Of a stretch of DNA of 64,000 nt, positions 35,300 through 47,246 are shown piece by piece; the stretch's first letter is position 1; the number at the start of each line of letters is the position of its first letter. A model generated the notes under the pieces. That model was not told where the DNA came from. It saw only the letters and a list, made by a program, of their open reading frames with translations, and searched no databases. The stretch spans positions 530,055 through 594,054 of the forward strand of contig MNCI01033682.1 in assembly GCA_015680685.1 (NCBI GenBank). The letters are read 5' to 3'. The DNA comes from Gnetum montanum. Its lineage: Eukaryota; Streptophyta; Gnetopsida; Gnetales; Gnetaceae. The translations under genes were made by a program, and so were the position numbers.

Positions 35300-36150
35300 T
35301 CTAATATAATTTTTAATAAAATGACTATATTAACTAGTGTGGCTTAAGAAGGATCACACCTCTTTAACCATCATGGGTATTTGCATCATGTTCTTGATGG
35401 TGCAAATCTTGTTAGGATCGACTTCAATCCCTTTCTTTAAAAATTTGTAGCAAAGAATAATGCCATCAATCATCATTAGCTAACCATTTTTCTAATTTAG
35501 TTTTAAGTTCACCTAGTAGCAATGTGTAAGATAGCTTTGAGCCAATCCAAGGCTTCTTGGAATGATTTGCCATAAGTGGAAAAGTCATCCATGAAGAATT
35601 TCATACCCTTGCTAATGTAATCTTGGAACATAGACATGACCAACCATTGAAACATGGTTGTTGCATTGCATAACTCAAAGGGCATGCACTTGAAGGAAAA
35701 GATCCCTCATGGATAAATGAATATAGTCTTGGCTTTATCCTCTAGTGCTATATTGATTTGATTGCAACTAGAGTACTCATAAAAAAAGATGTAGCACTCT
35801 TAGCCATAGATATTATCCAATACCTAGTCTACAAAGAGCAATGGAAAATGATCCATAAAGATGATAGCATTCAACAACTTGTAGTCTATACAAACTCTTC
35901 ATTTATTCGCCTTCTTGGGAGTGACTATAGTTAGACTAATCCACTCACTATCAATGGTAGAAGCAATGAAACTGGCTAGTAGAAGATGGACAATCTCAAT
36001 TTTTACCATGTTTCACATACTTAGATTGAGTCTACTTTAGGGTATTCACTGAGGTCTAACATTTGGATCAATGTATATGTGGTGCTAACTGATTGAGGGA
36101 TTAATTCCCACAAGTTTATCATGGAACTACCAAAGGCTCTTCTCCACTTT
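35300..36150 (-). pseudogene. Ty3/gypsy reverse transcriptase of element Y
   Basis: The minus strand gives a CNATTMFQWLV block, then KGMKFFMDDFSTYGKSF at about 35600-35550 with the catalytic Met-Asp-Asp, then FLKKGIEVDPNKICTIKN near 35440-35390 and a SFLSHT block. This is the order of the gypsy RT palm and connection. The frame is interrupted by stops and shifts. RNase H on the low-coordinate side is too eroded to place. Confidence 0.8.
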
Positions 36151-37900
36151 GTAACTATCCTTTTTCATTCAACATTTTAGATGTCTGTTAGAAGGGAATT
36201 AATAATAATAGGATGATAATATATAAGGAATAAGTACTTCAATTCTTTAGAAAGTGGCTTAAGTTTAAGCAATGATGTAGAAATGCCCCAAACTTAGGAT
36301 CATATTACACTATTGCAACTACATTTATTATGTTCTCCATTTCTGAATAAGATGATTTAACATTAGATAGGATAAGAACATTGATTGGTCTTTCAAGAAG
36401 TGATGTGTGGCTTCATGAAATTGACATTATTTAAGGTAATTTATGTCTCTAATGGTACAAAGATGTTTTGTGACATAGCAATTGCAACCATGCTTGTTAC
36501 AAGGCTAGGAAGAATTTCTTGAGATCTACTTGTAATGTGTCTTTACAATTGCATATTTCCTACTAATTTCATGATGGAGGCATTGGAAAACCAACTTGGC
36601 ATTAATGGTACTTAACTTGTCTATTTCCATGATAACATGAAAGCTTTTTTCCACCTTATTTTTTGTTTTGATCACCAAGAAATTTGTAGGCTATGACCAT
36701 CACACCAAAGTAGTCATCAGATCATTAACCTATCCCACTAGGTATGTGTAGGATTGACATGTCCAACTTGATGTTGGTACTCTTAAGAGAGGAAAGTCCC
36801 CAATTAAGATGCTATTGCAAAATGATATTGACTCATGAACAAGAGTCCCATAGAGCTAGGTAATGACTTTTCTCACTAATTTGGATCTCTACCATGGGAC
36901 TACCAAGATCAATCCTTTTTTAGGTGGATGACCTTATTTTACTATATGTATGACCACCTTAGACATTGTAATTATTACAACACCAATATCATCATGTGCC
37001 ATTGCATTTAAATAGATAGTTACATTTGAAGAACCCTTCTTTAAAGTGGATGTGTTACTCCAATAGTGCTTAGGAAATGGTATAGGAACCTCTTAAATTT
37101 AGACTCCTATTTTGCTAGAAGGATTATCCTCTCCATATGAGGAGGAGGATGGAGTGGAAATAGCCCCATGACATTAACATCTACATTTACAAAAAAATAT
37201 TCTATCATGGGATCTTAATTTTCCTTCACAATCTTGTTAATAGGAGCTTGGTAATATTACCTCGTAACATATGTGGAAGCAAGATCAACATAGTGGGCAA
37301 TATCATAATATTTGATTTGCATTGGTTGCAGTTGAATAGGTGTTTCACCTTACATGGGATCAAGTAACAAAAGATGCTATTAATGATGAGGAGCTTGCAA
37401 GATAGGGTTATTGAAATAAGGATTTAGAGTTGACCATTGTACTGTTGCATGGATTATAGGTACATATCCCCAGGATTGTACAATAGGCTACAGAAGGGAC
37501 TCCTCCTTGTTTGTGTCATAATAAACTTGGGATTCAAGGGCATTCCAACTCATCCCATTTCACCAATCATGTGGGCCATGACTAGGTAGCACTATGAGTT
37601 ATGAGAATTTGTGTAATACTCATAATGAACCTCATCACTGGAGGATGAGGATCGCTTATTCAAATCTTCTTTGATGCCATTAGAGGAAGAGAAGTTCTTC
37701 ATAAGTTTTCCTATGTACTTCTTTCTACAACCAAGTGGTTTAATTGCTTTTGCTACTTGAACTGACCTACCACTAATGTCCTTGAGAGTAGTGGCTATTT
37801 TCACATCCATCACATTCCAAACTTAGTTCACCTAGTGGGCCAAGTTTGCTAAGGCCTTATGGGTTCTGGCTTAATCACATGCTATGGTCTCAATAGTAGA
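36151..37900 (-). other. Degenerate interior of element Y between gag and RT
   Basis: This should hold the protease and the gag-pol linker. Coding-like minus-strand fragments occur (an open frame at 37592-37813), but I could not find a convincing DTG-type protease active site. Confidence 0.4.
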
Positions 37901-38099
37901 AGGAGGTTTGGAAGTATCTTAAATGATTTTGGCCTCCTTTTTATGCATGGGATCACAGTTATATGTCTTTGAAGATATCTATTTTCTCCATTCACTTTCT
38001 ATGCTAGTAATAGTATTAAGGACTACTTTAATTTGGATCACATACTTTTTTTGTACCTAGCCCATTACATACACATCTACTCACTCCCTTGTATATTGC

Positions 38100-38760
38100 C
38101 TTAGGCCTTCCATGATATGCATGAGCTACTCTCTTTGGCTAAAGCCATGGCTCAGATAGTGGTGGATAGTTTTAAGATATCTCTCCATGGCAATGTCTAG
38201 TGATTCATGTGCTCCTTACCTGAATCTTGTCATCTCATTTTAAATGTTGGAAATGTGGGTATAGATTTGGAATTTGGTGTAGAAAATTTTAATCATGTTT
38301 TCCCATGGTTGAGTTAACTTAGGTAGCAAGGATTTGTACTAGGTTTTTTACTTATTTGTTGAATGTGTAAGGGAACAACGACAAGTTATACCACTAATTA
38401 ATAATCCCTTGTAGATAAAAAGCAGTATCAAATGCCTACATATGGAGTTGGGGATAATTATCAGTATACCCTCTATATAATGGAACATTAGCCATGTTGA
38501 TACTATTAATCCTACTATCATGAACATACTTCTTTGAAATCCAAACAACATCATTAAGCTCACGATATTCACCCCAATTGAACAAGGGGGAACTATCATC
38601 ACTAGATGGCCTTGATAGGTGGGAATGTTGAAACATGGAGAGGAGATCATCCTCATAGTTTTGAGCTACATTGTTTATAGAGCGATCCTTTACCTTTGAT
38701 GTCTGCTTTCTTACCTTGCTCCTCATTTGAATGATTAGATGAAAAGCCATGACAAACATT
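38100..38760 (-). pseudogene. Ty3/gypsy gag of element Y
   Basis: The frame open 38436-38759 ends in INMANVPLYRGYTDNYPQLHM, the gag core entry. Beyond the stop the same frame continues with AFDTAFYLQGI and a YNLSLFPYTF block, matching the AF..AC..Q....LKLFPF.L pattern of Retrotrans_gag. Several stops follow. Confidence 0.65.
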
Positions 38761-39212
38761 TTCTACATCATCTGATTTCAGAGCTCTTACCTTAGTTGAG
38801 GTTCATAATCACTAAAATTTAGCTTTGAAGCCACATAGAAGGTGAAAATTTTCTATAGCCTAAGGTTAATTAGGGCCTCTTTGAGATCTACTACTACAAC
38901 TACAACTGGTTCATTCATGAAACATCCATAAATGTTATGCCACCTTTCCTTTTTGTGCTAATGTTAAGTTAAGAAAACCAATGGTAGAGTTGGGTCTAGC
39001 ACATGTTAAAATACAATTTTTTTTTTTTTTTGCATTTTGGTAATTCTACTAAAGTATTTGGTGGACTCTTAGCATTAGTTTCCATCTCACCTATGTTGAA
39101 AACTTGTACACAACACTAAGAAACACATAATAGGTTTGAATAAAAATCAAAATTAAGATTATATAAGTGTTTCTAGGAAATTCAACAACACCTTCCCTAG
39201 GAATAAAGCTAA

Positions 39213-40484
39213 TGATAGGGATCCCACCAATTTTGAACCAAGTAATATATCATTTGAATCTTGGTTTGATCTACTCATAAGCTTTAAATATGATGTTGAG
39301 TGGATTGCCAAGAACACTTGTGTATGTCAATGTGCTTAAAAAATATAAAGTATATTATAATACATATGATATAATTCAAATCCTTGTAAACATGATGAGA
39401 GAGATAAGAAAATATTTATGATTTTTAATGTATTTTATAGTTATAAGAAACAAAATGATAATAAACATACATGTATTACAATTCCACATAGGGATAGGAG
39501 TAATACGTACACACTCATATACTTGTCATAATCCCTTAAGGTGCAGGTGCAACACCACATACAAAATGCAATGAAATGACTCTTAGTTACAACTTTGATG
39601 GCCCAACACCATGCCATACAGTTATGACCTCCTTAGGTAAGGTTAAATTATTATAGCTTATGAAAATTAGAAATAAAAAGAATATTTTTATGATTTTAAT
39701 GTTTTATAATATTTTTTTTATATTTTAATGTTTAAGGTATTAATGGTGTAAAAAAATGAGAAAAAACCATAAGCTTTATTTACTGTACAAACACTGGACT
39801 TTGCATTGACCAAAAAATTCTAGGATATCTAAGGAAGGTACCACTTTGATAGAGTCTAGTCATACTTGTGAAAGCGATGAATCAAAACACATATAAATAG
39901 GGAAGGAAATTAACTTTCCTAAGGAAGGAAGAGCTCTTAACATAATCCAAATGGCACAAGCTCTAAGAATAACTAATTATTAACTTGTTGTTATATGAGG
40001 ACCTACCTTGGGTATGCATAGTTTTTATGTGGGAATGGAGAGGATTTGTTAGGGCCTTGGTGCTAATGGAAGCTTATCAATGCCAAACATGCTAACCTAG
40101 TCACATTGTAGGCAAGGATGGTTGATCAAGGCCATGCAGGAAGGTGTGTTAGTGCTCCTGCACTAATGTAGGGGATATGTTGGTGCAAGGTAGTAAACAC
40201 ATGATCCCTATAGAAACAATGCATCACCTTTCATTTGAGACAAGATGGAACTCAAAGGCACATGTTGGAATGATCCTAAGACATATAAATGAAGATAGAT
40301 CATCCTAAAAAGCTTGGAATCGATCATGAAGCATTAGAGTATGACATGAGAATCAAGAATACATCCTAGAGAATCAATAACCTCTATCGAACATGCTATA
40401 CTATAAGCATAGGACAAAAAAAAAATACTTCTCCACATCTAGGGCTTACAATTGACATATAAATTGTCACTAGATGCTTCATCA
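39213..40484 (-). repeat. 5' LTR of element Y
   Basis: 1272 bp, pairing with 29414-30542. It is longer by small insertions, including extra text around 39500-39700. A PBS-like TTAGCTTTATTCCTAGGG follows on the minus strand at 39212. Confidence 0.8.
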
Positions 40485-41006
40485 CTTAGACTCTTATTTA
40501 TAGTTTCTTAGTATGACTTTTTATCTTCCCTTACAGTTAAAAATATAAATTAATTTTTGTTGCTCATTTGAGACATATTAAGGTTTGAGAAGACATCCTA
40601 ACCAAAAGTAGCTAGTTTATAGAGATGACGTCTCACACTTGGGGGAGACATCTTGAACATTGAGGAGACATATTGTAACTAGGAGAGATATCTTGAAGAT
40701 TGAGGAGATGTATTGTAGACATGTGAGACTTCTTGAGGAGAGGTCTTGCAAGAAGTGGGGATTTTTTGATTCAAGATAAGACATCTTACCTACCATGGCC
40801 AAAAATCAAAATGCTTATTTTAAGGTCTAGAATCTCTAGATACCTTAAAAAAATCCCATTGATCTTGGAACTCCCTAAACTCATTAAAATAGGCACCAAA
40901 CATCCCTAATAATGCTAATAAGATCAACACAAGAAGCCACACACAAACAAGACATACATACCCAAAATACATTGAAGATTATACAAGGGTTGGTGATGTC
41001 CTCATA
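40485..41006 (-). repeat. 5' LTR of element X, U3 portion, cut by insertion of Y
   Basis: Matches 27290-27814: a TATAAATA complement at about 40495-40502, an AAAAGTAGCTAGTTTA block and an ending GATGTCCTCAT. It contains a second, more eroded AGACATC array (40560-40800, three exact heptamers and many one-base variants). The rest of this LTR continues at about 29413-29330 on the other side of Y. Confidence 0.7.
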
Positions 41007-41860
41007 TGAAGAACTATCACAAGAATATTTTTGCTTCTAAACACCTTCATATGAAAATTTTTTCAAATAAGATTGGAATCATTATAGAAATTTTCATGGA
41101 AAGACTTCTTATAGACACAATACATTAGCATTCAAATCTTATAATTTTATAAGGATGCATAGTATTGGTATTCATGCTAGTTCAATGTCCAAGGTGGACA
41201 TAGCAAATGTTGTATTTCATTAGCTAATGATCTTATAAGAATATTGTACATTACAACTTTCAAACTTGGATTCTTTCATAGCTTGTTTTTAATTATAGAT
41301 ATTATATGTCTTATCCAAACATGATTATGTTTTTCCATGATGGTTGATCTCTACCTAATGATCTAATTACTTATAGGTTGGTATAAAGTGTTCTTATGTT
41401 GCGATTTAGCAATTGATTATCTAATTACTTGATTTGTTAGGTTGGTAATAGTTTGGATACATTTTATAAAATTTTAATGATCTATCTACCTCTCTTAGGA
41501 CATTGACTCTGGTAGTGTAACTAATGATAAACTAGGCATTAGTGGATTAGGTCTAATTATACACATAACTTAGTTACCTAATAGTACAACCCAAGATGGG
41601 CCATAAATGATCAAAATTCTAGTTATAATAATTAAATTATTAGACATGATTAGTTGATCTAAGTTACAACATACTAAGGCATCGTTTGAATTATCACCTA
41701 ATTATCAGCATTCTAAATGATCAATTAAACATCACCATAGGATTTAAAAGGTTTTAAAATATTATAAATGACTATTTATTTATCAAAAATAGATATTAAA
41801 TGTCCAAGTTATGCTAAATTTAGCTCTCAAAATTATTAAAGTATAGCTTAATAAAGAAAA
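41007..41860. other. AT-rich spacer, nothing recognised
   Basis: No ORF or repeat partner was detected. It lies between LTR X and the truncated 3' LTR of element V. Confidence 0.4.
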
Positions 41861-41975
41861 GGGACCATCATTTGAAGTGATAGCAAGGTGTTCGTTTCTC
41901 AAGTTAAAGACCTAGGTTCAAGCTTGGGTGTAGCCACTCAAAGAAGTTAGGATTTTCCTCATCTACCAAATCTTT
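41861..41975 (+). mobile_element. SINE family B, copy 3
   Basis: ACCATCATTTGAAGTGATAG starts the unit. The B-box-like GGTTCAAGCTTGG and GTGTAGCCACTC are shared with the inverted copy at 668-868. Similarity between the V LTR copies starts only beyond this SINE. Confidence 0.55.
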
Positions 41976-42530
41976 CAATAAGAGTCTAATAAGTAATATA
42001 AAATTTTCAATTCACATTGGAAAAGAAAATAGAAGCAAAGATTTCTGCAAGTTATTAAAAGTATTATATTTTCCAAAACTCTGTGTTCTAGTTCATAGCA
42101 TGTATTACCTTCCATCAACCTGTTCTTAGTAAGAGACACTAATGAATTAGTAGCATCCAAATCCAAAAGCTTATTAAAGAAATATTAACAAAGATGTTGA
42201 TAGATACCAAAATATGAATTTAAAAGAAAAATATTTTAAAATGAAAAGACCATAAAAATATAAGGTGAGTTAAATAGAATATAATTAAAAGATTTCAAAA
42301 TATAATGGAGCAAAATCATTAATGTATTCAAGGTGATGAGATCAAATCCTCCACAAGACTCAAATCAACAAAGAATAATAAAAGATAAAGATAAGCAGGG
42401 GTTAAAAATATAGGTTGTTATATTCTTCCCTTCTTTTGAAATATTCCTCTTGAAAGATTAGAGAAGAAAGTATACCTTTGCCTAGTTTATGTTGAGCTTT
42501 GAGTAAGTTATATACTCTTGGAGCTACTCT

Positions 42531-43477
42531 TTATTTTTCTTGAGAAACTCCCACAATACTATACACTATAACTCTAGGATGATTACTGAAGAAATTCTTA
42601 TTCCTCTTTAGTTTAGAGAAAACTACCTTAATGTGACTAAGTTCCTTATAATAAAAATATGTTCTTATTTCACCTTGGCCCTTTGGTTGGTAATATTTTG
42701 GAAAATTCTTACATGGTTCTTCTTGCTCCTTTCTTGGAACCTTATTCCTCTTCTCATCAATGTTAGTTGGGGCCTCCCCTTTATGTATCTTCTTGGCTAT
42801 TCCATTTTGCTCTTCATCCTCTATTTGATCCCTCTCTAGTCTTAGTGCTTGAATTTGTGTCTCATACACTATTATGATAAAGTTGACAAATGTTGTTAGA
42901 TGGATGACCTCAGGCCTTTCAATAATCTTTTGACATGTGATTCATCATCTTTCAAAACTTGAGGAATGCACTCAACTAACTCACAAAACTTACTATCATA
43001 ATCATGGATTGTCATATCACCTTGTATCAATGCATAAAACTTATCTTCTTTATTTTTAATATAGGTATTAATGGCATAGTAATCCTCTACCTTCTTCTTG
43101 AAGTCATCCCATGTCACGTTATTTTCTTGCCATCCTTTAACTTGAATCAAATTATTCCACCAATGTCTAGTAACAACTTGGAGTTGGCAAATAACCAGCC
43201 TTATCTTTTAGGTTGGTGTGTAGCTTAAAACACCAAAAGCCTTCTCCATCTCATTCACCCACTCATGGGCCATTTTTGGATCATTAGTTCCCTTGAACAT
43301 AGGTGGAAGTAGCTTTCTAAAATCTCCAACTAGCCTTCTGTTGCTAGGCTCTATACTTGTGATTTCGTCTTGGCTACTTCCATAGCTTAACAATTTCACT
43401 AGTGTTTGAAGAAATTTTTGTTGCATATTGTTGGAACTTACCTCTTCACTCTCTCTTCTTCTTGAAGAAATTCGCAA
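42531..43477 (-). pseudogene. Ty3/gypsy gag of element V
   Basis: Three minus-strand frames follow each other. The first (43477-43208) has a Ser/Glu-rich start, then FRKLLPPMFKGTNDPKMAHEW. The second (43150-42896) has WDDFKKKVEDYY, KFYALIQGDMTIHDYDSKF and a VKRLLKGLRSSI end. The third (42869-42531) has a Gln/Glu-rich stretch and TYFYYKELSHIK at the zinc knuckle site, where the expected CxxC Cys residues have become Tyr and Phe. It is a near-complete gag with two frame breaks and a destroyed knuckle. The KLxPPxFxGxxDPxxAxxW form points to a chromovirus-like gag, different from element 1 and Y. Confidence 0.8.
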
Positions 43478-43527
43478 AATCTAACAACTTTGATTAGTGA
43501 TCCAGAAACCATGCTTTGATACCAACT

Positions 43528-45763
43528 TGTCATACCCCAAAATCTCACTTAGATAATCCAAGTTTAATTATTTAGATCATATAACAAGGGCATGTGATGT
43601 CATAATGCTTATAATGAAAAATAAACAATAATAACCATAAGCATTATAAATCTTAACCAACATACATGGTTAAACAATAACACATTAGAGCACTTTAAGT
43701 AGAAATTCCATTATCCATAAACCATAACTAAACATAACATGTTTGTAATCTCAAAAGGCAGCTAATAATATCCAATGTCATGAAAGCTCAAATACATCAT
43801 GATCATCATGATCACATATCAAAATTTCAAAATATAAAGAAAAGTTACAAAGATCAAAATCCATCATCATTAAGCTTCTATCTTCTATCACTTGAATTTA
43901 CATCCACACATGTAGGAATGGTTAGAAAAATTCTAGTAGAGCTAACCACCTTGGTGCATCTAGAATAAGTTGACAAACGTGCACATGTTGCATAAGAAGC
44001 TATCTCAAGATCTATGAGATAATATACTAAAAATTCATATCCAAAACAAGAGATAAGAAAATTGAGATTGTACTAGAATTGATCATTTGCAAGGACTCTT
44101 GATTTGTAAAGGTCTTACCTATCTTGGATATTAGCAATCTTTCTCAAGGACTACTCAACCAATCTTACCTTTCTTGGATGAACCAAACCTAGAAACATAA
44201 TTATATGGATTATCCAACCTTTAGTTTTACATTATGAATCCCAACCACAAGACATTGATAAGCAATGTGAGTAGACATTATTGGCTAGACAGTTCCCCCA
44301 TAATGCTTATCCAATGTCACAACCTAAGTATAATCATAGGTAATGTGGGTCAAGCAAGGACATCAACCTTACCCCTCACAATGCTTACAATTGACACCTA
44401 GATCTGGCCACTTGGGGTATGATCATAAGTGAGATGGGTCAAGTTCTAGAGGCCAACCTAGACATCCCAAATTCTTGCCCATTGATCCTATAGTCATCCA
44501 TGATCAAGAGGTTAGAAAAAGGCATGGAAGATTAAGCATACTCCAAAAATTATGAGAACAACATTAAAAAGGTAAGATAAGTAGTATCCACAAGATGACC
44601 ATAAAAGTGGTATGTTTTACCTAATCCTAGGTGTTTTTAGATGTGTTTCAAAGAGTTTAAGGTTTCCTAGGATCAAAGGGAACTTGTTTGAGTATAAAAT
44701 GAAACCCTAGATCTCAATTTGGGAAGTTTTCTAAATAGCGTTGGTAGGTGAGATGTCTTAACCTACAAGGAGACATCTCTATTGAGACGTATCTAGTCCA
44801 AGAGAGATGAGAAGTTTTCTTCACCAAAGAGACATCTCTGGCAATGTGTCCTCTCCACTAGAGAGATGTCTCCTACAATTCTTGGTGTTCTTAAAAAGAC
44901 ATCTCCTTGATCTCCAAGACATCTTGTTTGGTTAGAACAAAGGTGAAACAATTGCAAAAGATTACCAAAAGGATAATAATTTATTAGAGAATTTGGAAAC
45001 ATTGATGATAAAGCTGGTAATTACAACAAAAGAACTAGATCATTGAAAATGAACAAGGAAAACAAATCTTGAACAGTTACTCTACGTTAAAAAACTGAGC
45101 TACAATGAAGATTGAATTGCAATGCACAAAGCTAAACATCAAGGATTTTAATCACCATAAAGAAGGAGGAAACAACTAATTAGAAAGAGTAATCAATGCC
45201 AGGGAGACATAGGAGCTTACACTTAAATACAAGATTACAAAATTCAGACAATATAGTAACAATGGATTTACTATGAGTTATCTCCAAAATAACATTCATG
45301 ATAAATAAAAACGTTTAATAGGAGTTTGATAAGTAATAGATAATTCCTAGTTCACATAGCAAAAGCAAACAGAAGCAAAGCCTTATGAAAGTTATCAAAC
45401 GTATGATATTTTTCCAAAACTTCATGTTCTAGTTCATAGCATGTGTTACCTTCCATCAACCTATTCTTAGCAAGAGACACTAAGAAATTATTAGCATCCA
45501 AATCCAAAAGATCAATAAAACAATATTAACAAAGATTCTAATAGATATCAAAATAAGAATTTAAAATAGAAATGTTTCAAACGGAAATATCATAAAAATA
45601 TAAGGCAAATTAAATAAATGATAATTAAAATATTTTATAGTATAATGGAGCATAATCATTAATGTTTTCAAGGTGATGAGATGAAATTATCCACAAGGCT
45701 CAAATCAACAAAGATTAACAAAAGATAAAGATAAATAAGGGATTAAAAATATAGGTTGTTACA
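43528..45763 (-). repeat. 5' LTR of element V
   Basis: Its termini TGTAACAACC and GGGTATGACA form an imperfect inverted pair. The U3 contains an AGACATC/GATGTCT array at 44750-44940 with six exact heptamers. Confidence 0.75.
44750..44940 (-). promoter_or_regulatory. AGACATC/GATGTCT motif array in LTR V
   Basis: Six exact heptamers in about 190 bp, in both orientations (GAGATGTCTT, GGAGACATCTC, AGAGACATCTC, GAGATGTCTCC, AAGACATCTCC, AAGACATCTTG). GAGACA or TGTCTC occurs three times. Surrounding sequence does not align with LTR X, so the shared motif is not simple copy identity. Confidence 0.55.
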
Positions 45764-46624
45764 AAAGTCATCTTTCAATTCAAGGAGACATCTTAGCCAT
45801 GACTGAGATGTCTAGGATTCAAATGAGATCACCTAGAAGTTGACAAAATGGTGAGATATCCTAGGTCATGAACAAGATATCTCAAGTATTTGCTTCTAGG
45901 TATTGTAGGAATTTCAATGAGAAATTGAAGAAGAAAAAACCTATAAAGGTATGATAGCTTAAGAGCAAAGTAGTAAGAGATTAAGAAAGGATTTTATGCA
46001 TCCTTGTGAAGTCTAGATTCTCATATTCTCTATCTTTTGATGTGTTGAGTAAGAATTATATATATCTTTGAGAATTCAAGGTCCTCATTTCTTCTATTCT
46101 TTGTTGTGTTTGTATTTTGAGCTCAAATAAAGGAATTTGAAAAGCTAGTTCAATTCTTCCTTATTCCTCATTTCACTATAATCTTGCCCTTAAGGGTTGG
46201 ATGAGTTTCTAAAAGGAAATCATCCTTTGTAAAATTTGAGAGTTTTGAGACCTAAGGGTTTGATTGTCCTGAGAGCTTGGATGAGTTTCTTGAGAAAAAT
46301 CATCCTTTGTAAAGCTTAAGAGATTTTTGAGACCTAATGGTCCATTTTCCTTGATGGGTTGGTTGTGTTTCTTGAGAGAAATCATCCTTGGTAAAGCTAG
46401 AGAGCTTGTTGAGACATAAGGATCTATTATAATTGAAGCCTTGTATAGGTTGCGGTGTCATTGAAACGTCATTTTAAGCAATAAAGTCTAGAGATGAGTA
46501 AAGATTCTACCCTTTGGTTATGGAAGTACCTAAGTTTGGAAACCATGTAAATCTGCAATAGTAAAAGTTTGGCATTGTGAGATTGAACTTATTCAACCCC
46601 CTCTAAGTTCTTAATCTTCAAGTA
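45764..46624 (+). repeat. LTR of copia-type element W
   Basis: The features run in LTR order: two AGACATC-type motifs (45784-45815), TATATATA near 46054-46062, a threefold repeat of about 78 bp (46193-46430), an end resembling copia LTRs (ATTCAACCCCCTCTAAG), then a PBS-like AATATCATAGTCTTG at 46625. The left boundary merges with the V LTR edge. Confidence 0.45.
46193..46430 (+). repeat. Three imperfect tandem units of about 78 bp in LTR W
   Basis: Units share GGATGAGTTTCTTGAGA or a variant, then AAATCATCCTTTGTAAAG, then GAGACCTAA, starting near 46193, 46271 and 46352. Confidence 0.7.
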
Positions 46625-47246
46625 ATATCATAGTCTTGTACTCTCGGTGTGAGTGTTATAACTTGGGATGGGCTATGCAAGGAACATCTTACAACAAGAC
46701 ACCAATGTTCGATGGNCGATGCTAGATGTTAAAATTCTAACATAAGATATCAAAATTGATTTGACATAAAATGTTAGAAGTTGGAAAAAAAGTTAACATC
46801 AAACATCAAAAATGATCTTAATGCTTAACATCAAAAATCTAACACAAGACATCAAAACTAGTTTAACACAAAACATCATAACCTAAGGATAGAATCAATG
46901 CTAAAGTTGACATTGAACATTGAAACTAAAAGTAGAGCCAAAATGGTGCTGCAGATGATGTGGGACATAAAAGCTAAACTACTAAAGATAGCTTTAAAAG
47001 ATGAAAAGCCATAGAATGTACCCCAAGTGTTTTAGTTAAGCTGAAAAAGTCAAAGTGGATACAATAGTATCCATCTAAGATGGATTGTCATACTTCAAAA
47101 TTCATTGATTTAAAGAATCCCTACATCTAAGCCTTCCAATATATAAATTTAGTTCCATCGAACATTGGTGTCTTGTTGTAAGATGTTCCTTGCATAGCCC
47201 ATCCCATGTTATAACACTCACACCGAGAGTACAAGACTATGATATN
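46625..47246. other. Probable reversed contig (46717-47245) with duplicated 91-bp overlap
   Basis: 46625-46715 and 47155-47245 are reverse complements at 90 of 91 positions. Each arm ends exactly at a single N (46716 and 47246). Flipping 46717-47245 makes the right arm coincide with the left arm and turns its ACATCAAA-type repeats into the TTTGATGT orientation seen after 47246. This looks like a scaffold gap with a contig in the wrong orientation rather than a biological inverted repeat. Confidence 0.75.

Larger units (their letters stand above)
29414..40484 (-). mobile_element. Tat/Athila Ty3/gypsy element Y, full length, decayed, nested in element X
   Basis: LTRs are at 29414-30542 (3') and 39213-40484 (5'). 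On the minus strand both start TGATGAGGCATC or TGATGAAGCATC and end CCCATATCA or CCCTATCA. The polypurine tract GTCGTGGGGGAA lies at 30554-30543, and a PBS-like TTAGCTTTATTCC follows the 5' LTR. Gag (about 38100-38760), RT (about 35300-36150) and integrase (about 33400-34620) are in the correct order, giving about 11 kb. The element interrupts the 5' LTR of X: sequence matching CAAGCCTTAGACTC of LTR X is split between 29413 and 40485. Flanking 5-mers are CTTGA and CTTAG. Stops in every domain show it is long dead. Confidence 0.8.
41985..45763 (-). mobile_element. Gag-only LTR retrotransposon V
   Basis: The 5' LTR (43528-45763, 2236 bp) begins TGTAACAACC and ends GGGTATGACA on the minus strand. 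A PBS TGGTATCAAAGC (43524-43513) follows, one base from the initiator-Met form. Then come gag (about 43480-42531), a purine tract AAAAGAAGGGAAGAA (42437-42423), and directly the 3' LTR starting TATAACAACC (42422). About 435 bp of the 3' LTR align with 45325-45763. The rest is missing. The interior is only about 1.1 kb, with no pol between gag and the PPT. Confidence 0.8.

Noticed and set aside
46625-47246. Inverted-repeat transposon (MITE or foldback) with 91-bp TIRs
   Set aside because: Both arms end at single-N gaps and the flipped block reads better, so a scaffolding error is more likely.
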